This document shows positions 1 to 10,494 of a stretch of DNA of 64,000 nt, piece after piece. The notes under the pieces were generated by a model. That model had not been told where the DNA came from, ran no database searches, and saw only the letters and a list, made by a program, of their open reading frames with translations. Source of the DNA: Acanthochlamys bracteata (taxonomy: Eukaryota; Streptophyta; Magnoliopsida; Pandanales; Velloziaceae); assembly GCA_019914995.1 (NCBI GenBank), contig CM034126.1, positions 14,849,839-14,913,838 on the forward strand. Reading direction: 5' to 3'. A program made the position numbers and the translations under genes. The stretch's first letter is position 1, and each line of letters begins with the position of its first letter.

Positions 1-701
1 TTAGCATCTATCTAAAACTAAAATGATGTAGACAGTCTTTGACACTCTTGGAAGTTTTAAACTAGTGCTGTAGTATGCAAGTAAAAGGAAAATGTCTTCA
101 GTAACAAACACAGCAGAAATTAATGATTGACACACTTAAAGGACTGTGTACAGTGGATTATCATTTGTGGGTCTTAATCTGTGCATAAGCATAACCAGGA
201 TTATCCTCCTCAACTAATATTTTCGAACTCATCTCTTAAAAACATCTGCCAACACTGTGCACATTACTAGCTAGTTGTGAAGGAGAAATAAGCAGAGGAT
301 GCATAATGTAAATGTTATGGAAACAATTTGGATTAAGTTCTTTTAGATAGCTTAAATTGTATACTGGCTGCAAATATCCATACCAGTATTCATAACAAAT
401 TACATATATATTCAAATGTATTATGATGATCTGCAGAGCAACTATTTAAGAGAAGGACTATTAACAATGGATATATAAAATTTACTTATGTAAGAAGCAA
501 CATTTTGTATGTTTGGAATGAATATTTGTATGCTAGCACTTGGCTGCAGTGATGAAAAAGTCTCCATAGACCTCATGTAACATAACACATTACTAGTGCA
601 TAATCAAACAAGGGCATCTTCAAATAAAATTTGTCAACACATTGAATTTCCAAAAGCTCATAATGATAAGGCGATCTAGATTCCTTGCTTTCTCTAAATA
701 C
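1..701 (-). other. Intron 3 of the phosphoglycerate mutase-like gene (partial)
   Basis: AT-rich sequence following the donor of the last visible exon (donor G at 701). I looked on the minus strand for the next exon expected in this family and did not find it, so the whole stretch is read as intron. Confidence 0.5.
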
Positions 702-1548
702 CTTAATAAAGGAGAGGCAACGACAAGTTCAACCCTCTTAGTTATGCCTGATTCAGTGACATGCTTCCGCAAGTTATCAACCTGTTGAGTTAAAACAAAA
801 GAAAAATTAGCCTAAATATAACACGAGAGTAAAGGTCATGATGCAATTATAAATCTTTGTAGCTAATATATGTTATATATACTGCATTTAGAGAACTAGT
901 TGTTTTCTGGCAGTTTAGTTATATTTCCCAGAATCATATTCCAGTAGAAATTTAAGTTCCAAATCACCATTGAAAATCTTGTAGGTATCATGCAGCAACT
1001 TCTCATGAACCAAATCTTAAAACACGGTATAGTAGAAATAAATGGAAGCCAAGGATATATTATGTATAATTCTGTGTACTAGTTCCTATCCTGCACAAGG
1101 ATATCATATGTAATTCCAAAGTTGGGACAAGATACTTGCGTAACACAGTAGGTGCCAATAACATATTGTAAATGAAAATTTTCATTTCCCAATAGTGGTG
1201 TATTTTTCCAGCTCCTGGTGCTATACTTTAGCAGTTAGAATGAATACAACAAGATGCCTACCTGCTCCCAACCCAAGGGCGTGAGCTGCGCGTCGAAAAG
1301 TTCCGGAGACATATATGCACTGTGGTCCATTTCACCTGCTACATTGTGGACTCCCTGAGCATGCCTGACCTGTAAGCAATTAGTAAAAGTACCCCGGTAA
1401 GTCCTACACAGAATTCTTTTCTTTTGATAAGATGCATAGTGATTTCCAACAGCAATATGTATACACAATTGGTTCAGATAAAACCAACCAGATGAATAAT
1501 TTTACAACGCTGAAGAGGAAATAGACTTGGCTTAGTTGATCCGTCCAT
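702..1548 (-). CDS. Phosphoglycerate mutase-like (histidine phosphatase) protein, 5' part
   Basis: Three coding exons on the minus strand: 1548..1489, 1369..1262 and 781..702, joined in frame by GT-AG introns. They encode about 82 residues: a start MDGSTKPSLFPLQRCKIIHL, then VRHAQGVHNVAGEMDHSAY, then GWEQVDNLRKH and VVASPLL. RHAQG is the catalytic RHG motif of the histidine phosphatase clan, in which the His takes the phosphate. The arrangement fits the plant phosphoglycerate mutase-like family (Arabidopsis At5g64460 type). The start is chosen because this ATG lies directly before the conserved RCK-IHL stretch and splices exactly to VRHAQG. The last visible exon ends in a split Arg codon. The next exon, which in the family begins with a TMQTAVG-like stretch, is not in bases 1-700, so the gene runs off the left edge and its second catalytic His cannot be checked. 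Substrate is unknown; most plant members are not proven glycolytic enzymes. Confidence 0.82.
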
Positions 1549-2016
1549 ATCTGGAAATAAGCACCCAGCTGGAATAGGTAAAAGGATCACGTGCCTGTGT
1601 CGCTAGTGACGTTGTAAATTCAACCGTATCTAAGGCAAGAGAACCTCAGAAGAAAAGTTAGATTAACAGCAATGAGATTCATAATGTGACATGAAAGTTT
1701 CATAGAAAAAACTAATTTTAGAATCAAAAGAAACATGAGCTGTAGAACACCCATATAGAAATCCTCAGCTAAGTTATAGAGGGGTGGAGAACGCAATGAA
1801 AGGAGTTGTAATAAATAGCAAGAGAAATTTAGAACCTGTGCTGATTTAAATTTCAATTATTTGGTTTCAATCTCCACGTAGGTAGGTTAGAGTAACCCTC
1901 AATATGACCAACACGAGGATTAGAACCAAAAAAATAAAAAAAGGGTAAAGGAAAGATTGATGTCTGAAACTCTATCTATAATCTACTGCCACTTGCCATG
2001 CTTGAGTAACTGAGCA

Positions 2017-2564
2017 TGTTAGATATTGTAAAAAGCACTATATAAATTAGTGGTTTATTAGAATACAACAAATTAAATGTGCATTCATATTGGAATGTCA
2101 AAAATCAAGGAAAATGAACCATCACTAAAAAAGTTGGAAAACCAACGTTTAAGAAATTTGAAACATCACTGGAAGATGAAAAGCTAAAGAACTTGGACAA
2201 TTAATGAAAAAATAAAAAGACAATCGTTTGAAAATTCAACAATATTCTTGGACGCACTATATATATGAGTAAGAAGCATTTATTTGAAGCATCATTCACA
2301 ACATCAACTATGAGAGATAAAAGTAAAGCATTTTAGCGAGAATTCCAACTTAAAATATAATATAAGAATTTGTAATTATTTTGTTTTAGTGATTATTTTT
2401 AAGCTAGTTTGCTTGGGATTTTTTTGTTTTTTCACATAAATCTCTTGTTTTTTGTGCTTGTATTGCTTTTGTCTCAATTCTCATATTGCTTACACAAAAT
2501 TCTTTAATGTGTTTTATATTTCCGTTGCGTCTATTGATAACTGAATGCACTCGCTATTTTCATA
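2017..2564 (+). repeat. Lone LTR of the Ty1/copia family seen at 21327-26573
   Basis: Starts TGTTAGATATTGTA and follows the 542-bp LTRs at 21327 and 26032 along their whole length, sharing blocks such as CATTCATATTGGAATG, the CACTATATATATGA segment, the GAGAGATA-AAGTAAA block and the terminal CGCTATTT. It carries a small insertion near position 2060. The expected end TTTCTAACA is replaced by TTTTCATAG and no target-site duplication is visible, so it is either an old solo LTR or a fragment. No internal retrotransposon sequence follows it. It lies about 470 bp upstream of the start codon of the phosphoglycerate mutase-like gene. Confidence 0.8.
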
Positions 2565-4644
2565 GAGGACAATGCGCACTCAATGCGCTTAGGCTACCAA
2601 TGCTCGAAAATATGGAGGTAACAATTTAAATGAAATTAATGCGATGAGATGTCCTGGATCCTATATTCCTATGGTATCGAACAAGAACAACAAGTGCTTG
2701 AAGGTGCTACCGAGAAAGAAATCCGTCCATCAATCGATGTTGTGTAAATCAGTCGACAGGGTAAAATGGAGATCGGATAAAATTGAACGAAGGGAAACGA
2801 AGGAAATCGATCGAAGAGAAGAATGCGAAGTTAGAGAAGGAAACCTGAAAAAGAGCGGGCAGAGGCGCAACGGTAGTGATCAATAGGCGGCGAGATGTGG
2901 ATGAGATGCGGAGGAAGAATAGTCAGCCGCCGGAGAACGGGAGGGAAGACTCAATGTGGTTTCAGTTGCTCTCGGGCGCCGGTGAAGAAGAAGAAGAATG
3001 AAAAACAGAAGGTGAGGAAAAGGGGGACGTTTAGCACCGTGTTTTTTATTTTTGCTATAATAAAAAAGTAAAAATAACCTTTTTATATTTAGAATTAAGA
3101 AGTTTAAATAATTAGTCTTTAAAAATATTAAAAATTTTCTTTTCTAAAATGTTTTAAGCAATTCTTTAAGCATTTCTGAACATCCGCAGAAGCGAGACAG
3201 AGATGGCAATTAGGTATTATTTAAATACTATTTGAAATTATATTTTTATTATTTTCATTTATATTTTAAAATTTTTGACTGTGCTTCCACTTGCCTGAGA
3301 ACTCACCGCCAACTCATTCCGCGCAATCAAACGACTCCGACTTCACTCACCACCCTCCACAGACTCAGGAGTTCCAACTTCTTTCGCAATAAGATATATA
3401 TATCTACGGATGAATAATAGCCTTCATATGATGTACAAGTTCTCAAAAGAAAAGGTGAGTGGGCCTCGGCTTGGGCTTTACTGGGTTTGGACCTTAGATA
3501 TAGGGTAAGATAGGCCTGGGCTTTATTTTATAGCAGAGTATGGACAGGGTGCCACTAAAACTCAACTGCACCAATAAAAACAAATTCAAAATACAGGTTA
3601 GGAGATAGCAGTAGTTGCATAAGTTTGTAAGTAATTTGATTTCATTTCATTAATGAAACTCAAAAACAATCAAAAGCTTCTTTCCCTTCAATTCAATTCC
3701 ATAATCAATTTATTCATTCGTTATCTGTATCGATTGTTTGTATTCTGTGAGAGCACGAATGATTTCATGCGGCGGTGCCTAATTTTGATTTGATTCTCCT
3801 TGATATGCGATTATGCCGGTCGGAGAAGAAGCCATTTGGGAATTGAGGATGGTGTGTCTTTTGGTAGGTCAGGATGAGAGCCGAACAAGTCGGAGGACCA
3901 TCCTGCGTTGCATCCAATCACCCACACGCGCTCCAAAAACATGTGACCTTTTTTTCACATTTGCTTCCAAATTAAATCAAAGAGAGATTCCATCTAATTT
4001 TTATATATGGATTAGAAAGAGAGAGAGGGCAGTCTCTTCTTGAGTTCACTCTTCTGTCTGTATGCAGTCGTAGCCAGACAAATTATCATGTCTCATGTTA
4101 TATTAAAATACAAAGCGTCGGTGGTTCATCCCTATTATTTGTCACAACCGCTGATCACAGTAGTGAACACTACTACAGAGGAAAGCTAAGTTTGCAGTCT
4201 GACACTGTTACACTTTTATACCGATGACGATCAACTCCGTCAATCTCTAGTCTTCATCTGCGGCCATCATCCTTCTCATTTCATAATTATATTAAAAACC
4301 ATGAGAACCTTTCTGAAAAAGGAGAACTCTTTTGTATCTCATCTGATCTATACAGGACGTCCATTCACAGTACTCTTGTCACTGTGAACTCTACTACGTG
4401 CCAGCAGATGAGCAGTAAGCAATCAACCAAAAAGTTATTTCCTGTACACATTACATGCCGTAGATTTACAGAGAGGGCACTGCAATCTCTCTCCACTTTT
4501 CTTTGATTGCCGGGCGCTCAAATCCCGTTCCTGATTTCATCTGGCATTAGTTTCTGTAAAGAGTAGAAACCATCCACGTACGACTGGTCCGGTTCCCTTC
4601 CACCCAGTTACGTGGAGGGCCTTTGACCAAGATCACATTTGCTT
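2565..4644. other. Intergenic region between two minus-strand genes
   Basis: Bases 2640-3010 are purine-rich on plus and could be the distal promoter or first 5' UTR exon of the phosphoglycerate mutase-like gene, which would put the LTR at 2017-2564 inside a 5' UTR intron; this is inference. From 3050 to 4640 the sequence is AT-rich. It should include the 3' UTR of the WAV3-like gene, whose stop is at 4645-4647. I see no supportable gene. Confidence 0.4.
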
Positions 4645-7600
4645 TCAAAAGCGTGCGTTCTCGAAACCATGGAGGTCGCTGACCCGATTCATAGACTTTC
4701 TCATGATCGCTACCTTAGCTAGCCGCTCCGCCGCCCGCCAAGCTGATGTAGGCGTCAAGGCCTCACCTCCTCCTTCCATTGCATGAACAGGCTGCTGCTG
4801 CTGCTGCTGCTGCTCCATACGGTCCGAAGCTCTCCTCCTGTGGGATATTAATGAGGATTGTGGGGACTGGTGGTGTCGCCGGCGGCGCCGAGACTGGAGA
4901 TCGGTAAGCTCTGCCTCAATGTTTTGGACAAGCCTGGGGTCAGCAGAGTGGTACTGCTGAAGTAACAAGCGTGCGGAGGCGAGCAGATGGAGCGCGGTGG
5001 ACATGTCATTGAGCATGGTTAGGCGGCGAGACTCTGCCAGTGCCCGGGCAGTGACAAAGAGTCCTTTGAGCTGCTCAGCGCCCTTAGGATCGCTGCACAT
5101 GAGAGATGGCATCGATAGCTGCATCGGAGCGCAGTGGATGAGCTCCAGCGTTGCTGGGTCTCTGTAGCTGCACTTGACCGAGATGGAGAATGGAGGCAGG
5201 GCTTGGGAGTTTATGGTTGGCACCTGAAGATCCACCAGCAGCTCTCTCTCCTCTTCCGCATAGAGATCCCCGAGATGGACAGAGTTGCCCTCACCACCAC
5301 TGCTGCCAAACACTCCTCCGGACGAGGAAGAAGTGTACACGGCCATGATATCACCAGAAGGCAGCGACAGCTGGAGATGGAGGTCCTGCACAACGACACT
5401 CAGCAATCCTCCAATGCGCTTGGCAAATCCGTCCTCTCTTCCATCTCCTCCTCCACTACTGGGGTAGCTGTGGTGCTGCGGTGAAGCAGACTCGCTTTCC
5501 TTTCCAAAGCCAGCTTCCTGGATAGGTATCTCAAGATGGGCAAACCGAGTAGTAGTTGATGATAATGGTGTAGGAGGGGATGTGAGATTGTGATAGCTTC
5601 CATAGTCTTGAGGTGGCTTCTGCTCATGTTGGGCGTCAGAGAGAAGCATGATGGTGGCGACTGGGTTGCGAGCTCGCCGGTCCTCCAATATCTTGGTGGC
5701 CTTGCGGAGAGCCTCTGAGACGCAGGTGCCCTGCCCACCACAAACCACAAGCCTGTCAATTATGTGCCTCACCGACCGTCGGCCCTGTGATGACATCCTC
5801 CGGAGAGGCACGAGCCTTTTGGCTGCCGATGAAGAGAATGCCACCACAGCGAGGCGATCAGCCGGACCGAGGGAGGAGATGAGGAGGCGCATTGCACGCT
5901 TCAGCATGCAGAGCTTCTCCACCGTCATTCTGCCGCCGACATCAAGCACCGTAATGAGATCTATGGGAGCGCGCCTTGAAGGGTCCAGCAGCGGCGCAGC
6001 AGAGCCTCCTGAATGTGGAGGTTTAGGTGGGAGAGGAGCATTCACCTTTAAGGAAACTATGTAGTTATGGTGTTTCCTGCCGGTAGAAACCAAGGCTGCA
6101 ACGGGCATGACCTCCACCTTTACGCCGCCCATAGGACGGGAGTTGAACGAAGCGTGGCGGCCGTGCGAGCTTGTAGCGCTCATGGTCTGGGAAGATGATG
6201 AAGAAGGCGAGGGGCTATTGTTAGTATGAACGAAGAACCCCTTAAACTCCTCTTCCTCCATATCCACAGGCTGCAGCTCACCATCATCATCATCATTCTC
6301 TTGATCAGCTTCTGGTATGGGATTGAACATGGTAGGGCCGGAGCCTGCGCCACTGCAGCTGGTGGGGGAGTGGAGAAGGGGCTCATCGTCATCGTAACGC
6401 TTCATTTCCTTCTTCTTCTGCTGATGATCAGTCCTAGGCGTTGCCAACATGACATTGTTACTATTATGATGACCAATTGTGTCTGATGGAGTTTTCCACT
6501 CGTGTGCTAGTGCTGGTTCATCTGGTGGATACTGCATTGGGGCGGCAGCAGGGGAGGAGAGCAGCGGCGGCGGGTGGCTCCAGGCGGCAGAGCAGACTGG
6601 GCAGGAGAGGGATTTGGTTGTGTGGATGTGGGCGGAGATGCAGGAGAAGTGGAAGGAGTGGGAGCACTCGGCCGCGAAGACCGCCGCGGCGTCATGGCCA
6701 GATTTCCTGACGCCCTCGCAACATACGCCGCAACGGTTCTGCGGCGACATCGAAAAAGTTAGCAACAGCTTCCAAAAATCAGCATCATAGAAGAAACATA
6801 TATTTTGCTTAGAATTACACGTTCGTCAATTAGCTTGGCAAAAAGAACCCACCCACCCAGAAAGAGAAGAAGGGAACAGAGAAAAAGGCTGATGCTTGAT
6901 TTTTTACATCTTTTTAAGAAAAAAAAACGAATTCGAGCAACAAACTACAAAAAGGGATCTGTGGGATGATAGCTAATAATCATGTAGTCAGTGTTTAGTA
7001 TAATACTTTAATGATAATGAACAAGCAGGAAATGAATTAATAATAATAATAATAATAATGCTTGCTGTGAATATTATAGTAGAGGATTTGAGTAGTTATG
7101 ATGACTGCTCTTTATCTAATCTATAACTTAATCTAAACACAGATCGGCGCTCAAATCCACCCCACTCACCACCTATCTCTTGTTTTCTTCTTCTCTCACC
7201 AAAATAGCTAAAGATCGAAAAGGGGAAAATAATTTGATGTGAGAGTGACGATGATTAAAAAAATCTGTACGGCGCACTATAGCAAAACAATCAATCAATC
7301 AATGCATAAGATCCAAAAGCCAAAAGTTGATGGATTAACAAAAGCTTAACTAATAGTTCGAAGAAGGAATTAGTTCGGACAAAAATCCTAGAAATTGAAT
7401 TGGAAAGGGAACGAGTCAATCATATCATGGAGGAGCGGCCATACGTCCATGATACATACATGAATTAGAAGTCTGTAAAGAACCACAATATGAATCGAAT
7501 CGAATCGAAGAAGAGTCTCATGATGTTAAACAAAAACAAAACGAAAGATTGAATGAACAGAAAAACAAGTAATTTTAATCATTTTACCTTGGAAAGACGG

Positions 7601-8091
7601 AGGGAAGCTTTCAAGAGGGCGAATCGTGAAGGAGAGATTGGGGATGAGGGGTTGGAAGCGGCGGCCCTGAAGAAGAGAAGCCTCTTGCTTGATCCAACAA
7701 CACCCACCGGCGGCGGCGTCAGGGCACCAGTAGCACTCGAAGCAGATTTAGGAGCGCCAGCAAAAGAAAATTGGGTGGAGGTGGTCTTGCATTGGAGCTT
7801 CGGAGCAGTGTCTTGTCGTAGAGCGGTGGAGCTTGAAGTGGAAGTAGTAGTAGCTGTGCGACGGCGCAGCGAGTGTGTAGCCGAGAGTCTAGGCGTAGAT
7901 GGATTACTGCCGCCACCGAAAAGCCTGAAATTTCTGGAGGAAGTCCTCGGAGTACTGCTCTGCTGTGGGCGCTGGCCCTCGTCCTCTTCGCCCTCTCGGC
8001 GATGTTGGTGATGCTGGAGGAGATCGGCGTCTGGATCCCCCCAGATGGAAGTGCACAGAGCTCTCCGCCAACTCCTCCCCATCAACAACAA
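4645..8091 (-). CDS. WAV3/EDA40-like RING-H2 E3 ubiquitin ligase with vWA domain
   Basis: Two coding exons: 8091..7588 (168 residues) and 6738..4645 (697 residues plus stop), joined in phase 0 (AAG|GT donor, GCAG|AA acceptor) for about 865 residues. The second Met (8082, MGRSWRRALCTS) matches the usual family start and may be the true one. The RING-H2 finger begins exon 2: Cys171, Cys174, Cys193, His195, His198, Cys201, Cys214, Cys217. An acidic linker follows (DDDDGELQPVDMEEEEFKG). From about residue 434 there is a vWA domain (APIDLITVLDVGG, LGPADRLAVVAFSS, PLRRM), then the family block GGLLSVVVQDL and a helical C-terminal region with seven Gln. WAV3-family ligases act in root gravitropism and growth through substrate ubiquitination. 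The vWA metal site reads DVGGR instead of DxSxS, so metal binding is doubtful. Intron length is 849 bp; coding sequence is far more GC-rich than its flanks. Confidence 0.88.
4792..4812 (-). repeat. CAG microsatellite encoding Gln7
   Basis: Seven CAG codons on the minus strand, after ATG-GAG, in the C-terminal region of the WAV3-like protein. The run is in frame and pure, so its length may vary between alleles. Confidence 0.9.
6739..7587 (-). other. Intron of the WAV3-like gene
   Basis: The 849-bp intron starts GTAAAATG and ends with GCAG before the Asn-Arg-Cys codons of the RING. It is AT-rich and contains a short TAA-type microsatellite at 7038-7059. Its position between the Ser/Thr/Pro-rich N-terminal exon and the RING exon matches the usual gene structure of this family as I know it. 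Confidence 0.8.
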
Positions 8092-8460
8092 CTTCTTCTT
8101 GTTTCTTCTACTACTTTCAGAAGAACGAATGAAATGAGATTAATAAAGAGCCAGTCTCTATTTTCTACACTTCACTCAGTGAAGATCAGGAGAAGTGATG
8201 GTGAATGTTTCTAATCTGAATGCCAAAGAAGGAAGACGGATTGTCTGAAGAGAGAGAGAGAGATGGTGACTGCTGATAGCTGATATAATGGAAGAGTTGT
8301 GTTTTTCTTTTTTTTATCTTCTGGTGATTGGTCTTCTGGTCCTGGGGAGGGAGCGGCACAAGAACAAGTAGAGAAGAGAAAAATTGAGAGAGAGAGAAGG
8401 GATTTTTTGGCTTTGGGTTGGACTTTGAATCTTTGATGATGAAGATCACACAACAATAGC
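8092..8460 (-). promoter_or_regulatory. Presumed 5' UTR and core promoter of the WAV3-like gene
   Basis: On the minus strand this stretch is rich in CT tracts (a GA run on plus at 8249-8263), as is common for plant 5' UTRs. No clear TATA box was identified. The transcription start is not determinable here. Confidence 0.35.
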
Positions 8461-9133
8461 CATTACATGAGCAGCTGCTTATTTATTTTGTTCTATTAAT
8501 TTATTACGACTGCACTGCAGTCAGCAGGTCAATACAATGCAGAGCGTGATCTGTTCTTATTTCTGTACAACAACAAAATAATAAAATTAAGAAGATAGGG
8601 TTGGGAGGAACCAATGCAACGGTGAGATTCCTGCATGGTTTATTGGGATGGACGGATGCGATCTGTCCTTCCTATTCTAATAACAATGATCATTTTATTT
8701 TCAATTATTGCATTATTATTGTTTGTTATCTTCAATTATTGAAAATATGATTTGATTATTGTTGGTTAAATGGTTTTTTCTCTTACTTACCCTCTTCTTT
8801 ACTAGAGTATATATAAAATGAGTCATGATCATGATAATATAGGCGATATAGATATGGTCACTCATGGATGCAGTGGTGTATAATATATATGGAGATAAAA
8901 AATAAAAGAAAAAGCGTCTCTTAACCTATGGATAGATGGATGTCTCTGTCTGAAAGTCTAGTCTAGATAGTGTATAAGCTATATATATACTGCAGGCTCT
9001 GGCATGAGTTAAAGTGGTACCTTACCTTTTTGTTTTACTCAATCCACACTGCTACTGTTTCCTACAATCCCTTTTTCCCGCTCTTCCCTTCTCTTTCTTT
9101 TTACCGCTACAGCTTTGGCACCTTCTTCTCCAG

Positions 9134-9158
9134 TCTCTCTCTCTCTCTCTCTCTCTCT
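9134..9158 (+). repeat. CT dinucleotide microsatellite
   Basis: An uninterrupted run of CT dinucleotides in a pyrimidine-rich stretch (about 9050-9180). Confidence 0.95.
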
Positions 9159-9604
9159 GCTATTGTGTTCGTCTTCCCATCCATACACGACAATATAAAT
9201 TGAATTAATGGTAAATTAAGAGCTACATGAAACTAAGCGCTGACACTCTCACGGTCTCACCTCACATACATTTCTACTTCTACATGTACTCTATTTATAT
9301 AATTAATTAAGTAGCAAAGCATGAGGTATTGGAAGGAAAAGTCAATAAGGCGGAAGAATGGATTGATTGAGAGAAGTAACAAATCTGGCGTCTGGCTGGC
9401 TGTTCTTTCGTTGCTTCTCGTGCCCTGACATTTACATATACATTTCTTTTTATATTTCCTTTTACTTGTAATGTAAGTTTTTTTTAATAAATTTATTTAT
9501 TTACTTTTTCCGATAAAGAAAAGAAAGGTCAACGCCCTCTTCTTCTGCCTTTCTCCCTCGAAGATAAGCAGCATCTTTCTCTTTCCCATCCCAATGCACC
9601 ACCC

Positions 9605-9616
9605 TCCTATATAAAT
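9605..9616 (+). promoter_or_regulatory. Candidate TATA box with no gene attached
   Basis: CCTATATAAATC, followed about 30-40 bases later by a pyrimidine-rich stretch of the kind found at plant transcription starts. No open reading frame with recognisable domains follows, so this is either the promoter of a non-coding transcript or chance. Confidence 0.25.
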
Positions 9617-10472
9617 CTCTATCTACTCTCCCCGCTGTCTCTTTCCTGTAGTTTCCCTTTCCCAGCGTTGAAGATTAACTGCGTGAGTATGAATTACATT
9701 TTCATAAGGTATTGCAAGAGATCAAGAGCATACTTATGATTGGAGGCTTGATAATGCGAAAAGACCAAAAGCATGTTCGGTGTTCCAACAATGCAAGGGA
9801 GATGGATGGAAAAAATGGTAACGCGTCTCATTGTGGTGAGAGTTCAACTTTATATAGTAAAATAAAGTATACTTAATTTAAAAACCAATCCCCATCTCTT
9901 CTCTACTGCCTATCGAATTGATTACATCCTCATCAGTAAATTCTCTCTCAAACGATCGACGACTACCTACCTTCACATACATACTTACATTTGATACCTT
10001 CTATTATTATTGATGTAATTTACTACGTACCACTCCGGTCACCTACCTCTATGTATCAGCAGCCTCTCGGTAAATATTGCAGATCTCTTTTATCTTTTAC
10101 TGAAAATTCAGAAATGTTTTTAATATAAATTTGTTTAATAAAAAATATTTTTAAAATTTTATTTTATCTAAAAAATAATAAATAATAAAATTTTACCAAA
10201 CAGAAATTTCTGTATTTTAATATTTTATAAAAAATTAAAAATTATATAAAATTATTAAAATTTTAAATATAAAATTTAAAAAGAAAAAAACTATTGGAAA
10301 GTACCGCTAAAAGGATGTCTGATTGGCTCGGTAAAAATAATAATGCAATCGTACGTAGCTCTCGTAAGGTGAACAATGAATCCCTTCCTTCCGTCCGCTT
10401 CTATTAATTACTACCAATTTGGCAACTGCACCCCCTGCCCCTGCCTTCCTAGCTTTTTTTGTCTTGCCGTAG

Positions 10473-10494
10473 TAATAATAATAATAATAATAAT
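10473..10494 (+). repeat. Trinucleotide (TAA)n microsatellite
   Basis: Uninterrupted run of TAA/ATA trinucleotides in AT-rich spacer. A similar run lies at 7038-7059 in the intron of the WAV3-like gene. Confidence 0.9.

Noticed and set aside
5134-6790. Several open frames of 60-138 codons on plus opposite the WAV3-like exon 2
   Set aside because: Shadow frames of a GC-rich coding exon; no domains and no independent splice or promoter signals.
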